The position numbers and the translations under genes are program-made. The notes below the pieces were generated by a model. The model did no database searches. It was not told the origin of the DNA and saw only the letters and a list, made by a program, of their open reading frames with translations. 17,803 nt of DNA from Prolixibacteraceae bacterium (GTDB taxonomy: Bacteria; Bacteroidota; Bacteroidia; Bacteroidales; Prolixibacteraceae): assembly GCA_007116765.1 (NCBI GenBank), contig SKHV01000168.1, forward strand, positions 1 through 17,803, written 5' to 3'. This document shows, one piece after another, positions 6,567 through 13,700 of this stretch. The first letter of the stretch is position 1, and every line of letters starts with the position of its first letter.

Positions 6567-7361
6567 ATGAAGCAGTATCTTGATTTATTACAATACGTAC
6601 TTGATAACGGTGTTCGAAAGGAAGACCGTACCGGAACGGGAACAATTTCAACTTTCGGATATCAAATGAGGTTTAATTTGATCGACGGGTTTCCGGTGGT
6701 GACGACTAAAAAGTTGCACCTGAAATCGATAATTCACGAACTGTTGTGGTTTTTGAACGGAGATACCAATATTAAATACCTGACCGATAACGGAGTGCGC
6801 ATTTGGAACGAATGGGCCGACGAAAACGGCGAACTTGGCCATATTTACGGCCATCAGTGGCGCTCGTGGCCCGATTACAATGGTGGAAACATCGACCAGA
6901 TTACTGAAGCGCTTGATACAATTAAAAATAATCCCGATTCCCGTCGCATTATTGTTAGTGCATGGAATGTGGCCGATTTACCCAATATGAACCTGCCGCC
7001 ATGTCATGCTTTTTTCCAGTTTTACGTGGCCAACGGCAAGCTTTCTTGCCAACTTTACCAGCGCAGTGCCGATTCGTTTTTGGGGGTGCCTTTCAATATT
7101 GCATCGTACGCCTTACTGACTATGATGATGGCACAGGTATCAGGCCTCGAGCCCGGCGACTTTGTACATACCTTTGGCGATTTGCACATATACACCAATC
7201 ACATAGAGCAGGTGAAGCTGCAACTCAGCCGTGAGCCATATCCCATGCCACAAATGAAAATCAACCCCGATGTAAAAAACATATTCGACTTTAAATACGA
7301 CGATTTCGAACTAATTAATTACCAGTCGCACCCGCACATAAAAGGAAAAGTTGCTATATAA
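6567..7361 (+). CDS. thyA: Thymidylate synthase
   Basis: Converts dUMP and 5,10-methylenetetrahydrofolate to dTMP and dihydrofolate in the cytoplasm. It is 264 residues, the same as E. coli ThyA, and the key residues keep E. coli numbering: nucleophile Cys146 in NLPPCHAFFQFYV, Arg166 in CQLYQRSADSF, Asp169, and Asn177 in GVPFNIASYALL. Also seen: the N-terminal RTGTGTISTFG phosphate loop and LHIYTNHIEQ. The end HPHIKGKVAI is the usual C-terminus. The gene follows the nucleoside transporter by 10 bases and precedes folA, whose product recycles the dihydrofolate formed. The stop codon is immediately followed (from 7363) by an inverted-repeat element that fills the whole gap to folA. Confidence 0.99.
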   Translation: MKQYLDLLQYVLDNGVRKEDRTGTGTISTFGYQMRFNLIDGFPVVTTKKLHLKSIIHELLWFLNGDTNIKYLTDNGVRIWNEWADENGELGHIYGHQWRSWPDYNGGNIDQITEALDTIKNNPDSRRIIVSAWNVADLPNMNLPPCHAFFQFYVANGKLSCQLYQRSADSFLGVPFNIASYALLTMMMAQVSGLEPGDFVHTFGDLHIYTNHIEQVKLQLSREPYPMPQMKINPDVKNIFDFKYDDFELINYQSHPHIKGKVAI

Positions 7362-7362
7362 A

Positions 7363-7496
7363 ATAGTCATGGAGTCATTAGTCAATGGTCATTGAAGTCA
7401 ATGGTCATAAACCAAAAACCTACCAATTAACGGACACCTAACTAATGATAAATGACTTAATGACAAATGACTTAATGACTAATGATCAATGACTAT
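7363..7496. repeat. 134-bp inverted-repeat element built of AATGAC/GTCATT units, between thyA and folA
   Basis: The ends are perfect inverted repeats: ATAGTCAT at 7363-7370 and ATGACTAT at 7489-7496. Inside, the left arm (7363-7408) is a series of GTCATT/GTCAATGGTCAT units. The right arm (about 7444-7496) is the complementary series, with AATGACTTAATGACAAATGA containing tandem copies of AATGACTT and AATGAC. The unpaired middle (about 7409-7443) is ACC-rich. The arms can fold into a long imperfect hairpin. The element begins one base after the thyA stop codon, and its right end contains the folA start codon (ATG 7489). Similar short AATGAC-type tandem units are, from memory, known as dispersed repeats in cyanobacteria and Bacteroidetes. 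Confidence 0.85.
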
Positions 7497-7986
7497 AAAA
7501 AACAACATATCAATAATTGTAGCCATAGCGCAAAATTTTGCGATAGGCAAAAACAACGACTTGCTGTTTCATTTGCCCAACGATTTGAAACGGTTTAAAG
7601 AAATAACAACTGGCAAAACCCTCATTATGGGGCGCAACACCCTGTTATCATTGCCTAAATGGCCATTGCCAAACCGCAGGCACATTGTAATTTCCGATAA
7701 AATTAACGATTGTTTCGAAGGTTGCGAAGTAATTTCTTCAATTGACGAAGCACTTGAAAAAGTAAATAATGAACAAGAAGCCTTCATTATTGGAGGAGGT
7801 ATGGTTTACCGTCAGTTTTATCCTATGGCAAAAAAACTATATCTTACCTTGGTGCATAAAGATTTCGATGCCGATGTTTTCTTCCCTGAAATAGACTATA
7901 ATGAATGGCAAGAAGAAAGTCGCGAAGATTTATACGATGATAAAAATAACTTTAGATACTCGTATCTCAATTTACTTAGAAAATGA
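7489..7986 (+). CDS. folA: Dihydrofolate reductase
   Basis: Reduces dihydrofolate to tetrahydrofolate with NADPH, recycling the by-product of ThyA; 165 residues, normal length. Seen: ISIIVAIAQNFAIGKNNDLL, then FHLPNDLKRFK with the substrate-binding acid Asp32 (E. coli Asp27 equivalent), KTLIMGRNTLLSLP, RRHIVISD, AFIIGGGMVYRQF (NADPH-binding Gly-rich turn) and ADVFFPEID near the end. The first ATG of the frame (7489) lies in the terminal repeat of the preceding element. The first residues MTIKNN lie before the first beta strand, so the true protein could be a little shorter only if a non-ATG start such as ATA were used, which is unlikely. No Shine-Dalgarno site is visible. The gene is functionally coupled to thyA 127 bases upstream. 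Confidence 0.97.
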   Translation: MTIKNNISIIVAIAQNFAIGKNNDLLFHLPNDLKRFKEITTGKTLIMGRNTLLSLPKWPLPNRRHIVISDKINDCFEGCEVISSIDEALEKVNNEQEAFIIGGGMVYRQFYPMAKKLYLTLVHKDFDADVFFPEIDYNEWQEESREDLYDDKNNFRYSYLNLLRK

Positions 7987-8117
7987 TTTCGTATCATCCA
8001 ATCCTATTCGTTGACTAAGCATATATCTTTTTGGCATAGGTATTGCCTTATCATTATACTCGCATTTTTGAAAAATAGTACGACACTATGGCAGTGTTGT
8101 TTAAACAATACATATAT

Positions 8118-10571
8118 ATGAACGATAGAGTCTCAAAAAATAATAAACAATTTATATTTACAGGGTTAGGTGACGACGATTCGGGTTTTGTGCCCATTAT
8201 TGCCGATGGCGCATCTGACGATCTCGTAGTACGCGACTTGCCCGACCAACTGCCAATATTACCGCTACGAAACACGGTTTTATTTCCGGGTGTTGTATTG
8301 CCAATATCAGTAGGACGACAAAAGTCGATGAAACTTGTACGCGAGGTTTACAATAATAACGGATTATTGGGCACCATTGCTCAACACAATCAGGATGTAG
8401 ACGATCCGGTGTTGGCCGATTTGTATCAAATTGGAACCGTTGCAAAAGTATTGAAAATACTTGAAATGCCCGACGGCAATACTACCGTAATTATTCAGGG
8501 CAAGCAGCGATACCGTTTAGTTGAAATGATAGGCGATGAGCCCTACCTGCATGCGAAAGTGAAAAATTTAAGCGATAAGCAACCACTTGGTAATGCTTCA
8601 GAATTTGAAGCAGTGGTTGAATCGTTGAAAGATATTGCCATAAAAATTGCAAAACACTCCTCAAATGTATCACCCGAAGCAACATTTGCTGTGCGTAACA
8701 TTGAAAACCCTGCTTTCTTAATCAATTTCATTTGCTCAAACTCAAACATTAAGGTTGAAGAAAAGCAAGGTTTATTAGAATTTGACAGCCTTCATGAGCG
8801 AGGGGTACAGGCAATTACATATTTGGTGAGGGAGCTTCAACGGGTTGAACTTAAGAAAGACATTCAGTCGAAAGTGAAAACCGACATGGATCAACAGCAG
8901 CGTGAATATCTGCTTCAGCAACAAATGAAAACCATTCAGAATGAATTGGGAGGAAACCCTCTTGAAAAAGAAATACAAGAGCTTAAGAAACGTGCCAAAG
9001 ATAAAAAATGGAGCAAGGAAATTGCCGAGGTTTTTGAACGCGAAGTGGATAAGCTTGCACGACTGAACCCCATGATGGGCGAACATTCGATACAACTCAC
9101 CTATTTACAAACGTTGCTTGATTTGCCCTGGAACGAGTATTCCGACGATAATTTCGACATGAAAAATGCCGAGAAAGTACTTGACGAAGATCATTACGGA
9201 CTCGAGCTTGTGAAAGAACGGATACTCGAACATTTGGCGGTACTGAAGCTCAAAAATGATATGAAGTCGCCAATTATTTGCTTGCATGGCCCTCCGGGAG
9301 TAGGAAAAACATCTCTTGGGAAATCAATTGCAAGAGCGTTAGACCGGACTTATATTCGTATGAGTCTTGGTGGTTTGCACGATGAAGCTGAAATACGAGG
9401 ACACCGTAAAACTTACATAGGAGCTATGCCGGGCAGAGTAATTCAGAATATCAAGAAGGCAAAAACTTCTAATCCGGTATTTATTCTCGACGAAATTGAC
9501 AAGGTGTCGCGCGATTTTAGAGGCGATCCCGCTTCGGCATTGCTCGAAGTGCTCGACCCTGAGCAAAATTTTGAGTTTCACGACAACTACCTCGACGTGG
9601 AATACGACCTGTCGAAGGTAATGTTTGTAGCTACTGCCAACACACTAAGTACAATTAGTCAGCCACTGCGCGACCGTATGGAGCTTATCGAAGTGAGTGG
9701 TTATCTAGTAGAGGAAAAAGTAGAGATTTCGAAACGTCATTTATGGCCTAAACAGCTCAAGAATCATGGAATTGAAAACGACAGGTTTACTGTTGAGACT
9801 GGAGTTTTCGAATTTGTAATTGAAAAATACACGCGAGAATCAGGTGTGCGCGAACTGGATAAGCAGTTGGCAAAACTGGTCAGAAGACTGGCACGCAAAA
9901 TTGCTTTCGACGAAGAGGTAAACCGCATTATTGATCTAGAAACTACACAAAAATTATTAGGTATTCCCAAGTTTATAAAAGAAGTATATCAGGGCAACGA
10001 ATTTGCCGGGGTGGTTACCGGTTTGGCCTGGACAGCAGTTGGAGGTCAAATACTGTATGTAGAATCGAGCCTAAGCAAAGGAAAAGGACAACTGACACTT
10101 ACTGGTAACCTTGGCGATGTAATGAAAGAATCGGCCATGTTGGCTCTCGAATATCTAAAATCACACGCTTCTGAATTGGATCTTGATCCTGATATGTTCA
10201 GCTCGTGGAATGTGCATGTGCACGTGCCCGAAGGGGCTATTCCCAAAGATGGGCCATCGGCAGGTATCACGATGCTTACTTCGCTAGCTTCAGCATTTAC
10301 TCAACGTAAAGTGAAGGCCGAATTAGCCATGACCGGTGAAATTACCTTGCGCGGTAAGGTATTACCTGTGGGTGGAATTAAAGAGAAAATATTGGCTGCA
10401 AAACGTGCCGGTATTCAAAATATTATTCTTTCTGAAGATAATAGAAAAGACATTGAAGAGATAAAAGAAATTTACATTAAAGGATTGAATTTTCACTTTG
10501 TAAAAACTATCGACGAAGTTTTAAAGCTTGCTTTGCTCGACACAAAAGTTGAAAACGCGATGAAAATATAG
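8118..10571 (+). CDS. lon: ATP-dependent Lon protease
   Basis: A cytoplasmic AAA+ serine protease degrading misfolded and regulatory proteins; 817 residues from the chosen start. Domains: N-terminal substrate-binding LAN domain beginning at LPILPLRNTVLFPGV (residues ~45-240), helical linker with MDQQQREYLLQQQMKTIQNE (~260-290), AAA+ module with Walker A GPPGVGKT (391-398) and Walker B VFILDEIDKV, then the C-terminal protease with the Ser-Lys dyad Ser714 (PKDGPSAGITM) and Lys757 (GGIKEKILAAKRAG). The dyad spacing of 43 residues equals E. coli Lon. The frame also has an ATG at 8088, which would add ten residues (MAVLFKQYIY). I prefer ATG 8118 (MNDRVSKNNK), giving a polar N-terminus, but the choice is not decisive. 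The gene has its own terminator. Confidence 0.97.
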   Translation: MNDRVSKNNKQFIFTGLGDDDSGFVPIIADGASDDLVVRDLPDQLPILPLRNTVLFPGVVLPISVGRQKSMKLVREVYNNNGLLGTIAQHNQDVDDPVLADLYQIGTVAKVLKILEMPDGNTTVIIQGKQRYRLVEMIGDEPYLHAKVKNLSDKQPLGNASEFEAVVESLKDIAIKIAKHSSNVSPEATFAVRNIENPAFLINFICSNSNIKVEEKQGLLEFDSLHERGVQAITYLVRELQRVELKKDIQSKVKTDMDQQQREYLLQQQMKTIQNELGGNPLEKEIQELKKRAKDKKWSKEIAEVFEREVDKLARLNPMMGEHSIQLTYLQTLLDLPWNEYSDDNFDMKNAEKVLDEDHYGLELVKERILEHLAVLKLKNDMKSPIICLHGPPGVGKTSLGKSIARALDRTYIRMSLGGLHDEAEIRGHRKTYIGAMPGRVIQNIKKAKTSNPVFILDEIDKVSRDFRGDPASALLEVLDPEQNFEFHDNYLDVEYDLSKVMFVATANTLSTISQPLRDRMELIEVSGYLVEEKVEISKRHLWPKQLKNHGIENDRFTVETGVFEFVIEKYTRESGVRELDKQLAKLVRRLARKIAFDEEVNRIIDLETTQKLLGIPKFIKEVYQGNEFAGVVTGLAWTAVGGQILYVESSLSKGKGQLTLTGNLGDVMKESAMLALEYLKSHASELDLDPDMFSSWNVHVHVPEGAIPKDGPSAGITMLTSLASAFTQRKVKAELAMTGEITLRGKVLPVGGIKEKILAAKRAGIQNIILSEDNRKDIEEIKEIYIKGLNFHFVKTIDEVLKLALLDTKVENAMKI

Positions 10572-10585
10572 AATCATAAATGTTG

Positions 10586-10628
10586 ACACAAAAAAAGATG
10601 ACTTCAATGAGGTCGTCTTTTTTTGTGT
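10586..10628 (+). terminator. Rho-independent terminator of lon
   Basis: A 19-bp stem (10586-10604 with 10610-10628, two G-T wobbles) around a CAATG loop, with a run of seven T on the 3' side and a run of seven A on the 5' side. It starts 14 bases after the lon stop. Confidence 0.9.
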
Positions 10629-10758
10629 GAGGTAAAACAGTTTGGGGCTTCGTGGTGTTTCTGTACTTATATGCTCTTTTTTCATTGTATGTTCTGAGTA
10701 AAATCATTAATTTGTATCATTAAAATTGAAAAGGAGTTTTATTTGTAACTTTTGTGTA

Positions 10759-13700
10759 ATGAGAGTTTTGTCACTTTTCCTTCTATCCTTAATAATAACC
10801 GTTTCGGCTTATTCTGAAAGTGTATCAAAAAATGAAGCACAAACAATCGCTCTTGCATGGATTAACAGTGTAGAGCAAAAGGATTTTAGTGATTCGAATA
10901 TTGATGCTCTTTATGTGCGTGAATTCGAAGGCGATACTGTTTTATTTGTAGTAGCTTTTGATGAAGATGCTTGGGTTATGGTTTCGGGCACGAACCGTGT
11001 TGAGCCGGTGCTGGCCTATTCCGGAAATACTCCCTTCAACTTCAATCAAATACCCATACAGCTTGAAGAATGGATGTGGAGCATTGAACAGGAAATTGAC
11101 TACGCTAAAAGAAACAGAATTCAACCCGATGCCACTTTACTCGAAAAGTGGGAGCAGTTGCGTGAAAACGAATTTCGTCCCGCCACATTGAAATCGGCTC
11201 AAACTACAGTAGCTCCCTTGTTGACTTCAAATTGGAATCAAGGGCGATATTTTAACGAAATGGCTCCTCCCGATGCAGCCAGCTCAACCGGAAATGGTCA
11301 TACATGGATAGGTTGTGTGGGCACTGCTATGGCGCAGATAATGAAATACTGGCACTACCCGCAAACCGGTATGGGAGCAAACAGCTACACGCATCCTGTT
11401 TACGGTCATTTGTCGGCTGACTTCGAAAATTCTTTGTATAACTGGGACGAAATGCCCGATGTGCTTACATCCGGGAATGCCGAAGTTCAGAAAATATCAT
11501 ACCATGCCGCAGTTTCGGTGAATATGCAATTTCATCCCTACGGTTCGGGAGCCTTTCTCGAGGATGCATTAATCGCTATGCCTGAATATTTCAGGTATAA
11601 CACTTCGATTTATTATGTGCATCGAAGCCGTTGGGATGAGGATGAGGCATGGGAACAACTTCTTCGTAATGAACTTAATAGTGGTCGCCCAATTATTTAT
11701 GCCGGATATAATCAAACCGGAAGCTCAGGGCACGCCTTTGTGTGCGATGGGTATAGTGGCAATTATTTTCATTTTAATTGGGGCTGGGGTGGTGCATCTA
11801 ACGGAAATTTTTTATTGTCGGCTTTAACACCCGGCGGCTCAAATTATACTTATACGCAATCTGCTCTCTTAGGTATCGAGCCAGTATTACCCAAATCTAT
11901 TTCGACACCCCTTGTAGAAGATTTTGAAACAGCAAATACTTCTTTTTCACTTTCAGGTATTGTCTCTGTATCTTCATCAGAAAGCCATACCGGTAATCGG
12001 AGCCTTCAGTTTTCAAAGCCTTCTTTTTCGTCATATTCGTTGAATACCGCTTCCCTTACTTTTTTGGTTCCTGCAAACGGAAACCTGAGTTTTTGGGTGA
12101 AACGGAACACTCCTGACGTTTCAATATACAATAATCAGAAAGCTGTAATTAAAGCTCAGCATGGTAATTCAACACTTATTGAGTTTTTTAACGGTGATTT
12201 TAACGATGAACAATGGGTTAACTATACTGCAGATTTGGCTCCTTATGCGGGTCAAATTGTGCGCTTAGTGTTTAAGCAGCAAAACTTCGACAACTATCGT
12301 GAGCAATGGATGTATGTGGACAATGTTACTCTTACCGGTACAAATCAAAATCTGGCTCCTTTTGAGCCTCGTGTTCTATCACCCGAAAATCACATTACAG
12401 GAGTTAGCTTCAATCCCGAGGTAAAATGGTTGGGTGGCGATCCCAATGGTGACAGTTTAACTTACCATGTTTATTTTGGGAACACACAAACTCCAGGTTT
12501 TCTGGGTACTACTTCGGATCAGCGTTTTGCAGTATCCGATCTTGAGCACAGTACAACTTACTATTGGAAAATTATTGCCGACGACGGGGCTCTTCAAACC
12601 GAAAGCCCGCTTTGGAGCTTTACCACTCAAGGCATTCCTCCTCAGGTGAAAACTTGTGGACCACAGCAAATTTCAAGCAATAGTGCCACAATTTGCGGAC
12701 AAATATTATCAGACAACGGTTATCCCGTTATTTCTAAAGGGTTTGCATGGAGCAAAGTGCCTTTTACCCTTAATCCTCAGGCAAGCATCGAAAATCACGA
12801 CGAAGATGATTTGTTTTATTCCCAAATTGAAAACCTCGAACCTTATACAAATTATTATGTGAGAGCTTTTGCCACTAATAGCGAGGGAACTGCTTATGGA
12901 GAACAGCTTTTAGTAACTACACTGCCCGGGAAACCTGTTGTTTCAGTAGCTACAGCGCTTGATTTAAAAAGAACTTCGGCAAAAATAGTGGCTAATATTG
13001 AACGTATAAACGACAGTGTGGTTTCTGAAAAGGGAATTGTATGGGATTTATCGTCAGAGTTTGATGTAAATTCTGCAAACACTCATTATGTTGAAGGTAG
13101 GGTTGAAGGTATTGCTGATTTTACCGCATTACTGAACAATTTACCTGGCCCCGATACTTTGAGGTATAGAGCGTTTGCCACAAACTCGGCAGGTACAGCA
13201 TACTCTGATGAACACCTGTTGGTGCTCACAAATAATGCACCGGTGGTGAATCTCGATCCCAATAACAGATCAGGCTCTTTGGGAATTCACTTTAATGCAC
13301 TTGCCGTGGAGTTTATGCAGGGTGGCATTATTGCCGATGATGATTTGACGATAAGCGATTTCGACGGAGATACTATTCAGAATGTACAGATTATTCTCAC
13401 TAACAACGTATACAACGAAGAAGAGTTCTTAGTGTATACCGGAAGCTCTGAAGGTGTAAGTGTACAAGGGAATAATTCCCATTTACTTCACTTTGAAAAG
13501 ACAGCCGATATTAGCAATTCCGACTGGGAAAATATAATTCGACATGTAGAATACCGGATTGAACATCATGCGCCTGTATCTGAAATATTGCGCGAAGTGC
13601 ACGTGATTGTTTCCGATGGATACGACCAAAGTCAGGTAGCTAAAGCTTTTGTCTGCATTATTCCGGTTAACGACCCGCCTGTGTGCCATACTCCGCCAGC

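Noticed and set aside
7363..7496. CRISPR array interpretation of the AATGAC repeats
   Set aside because: The units are 6-8 bases with no regular spacers and are arranged as inverted arms, which does not fit a CRISPR array.
10641..10671. TTTG-N19-TACTTATA as promoter for the C10 protease
   Set aside because: The spacing is right, but the -7 box lacks the TTTG half and I saw no support beyond the spacing, so it was not listed as a feature.
10726..10758. TTG at 10726 as start of the C10 protease
   Set aside because: It would add 11 residues (MKRSFICNFCV) before a complete signal peptide that starts at ATG 10759. The AAGGAG at 10731-10736 is about 22 bases from that ATG, too far for a ribosome-binding site.
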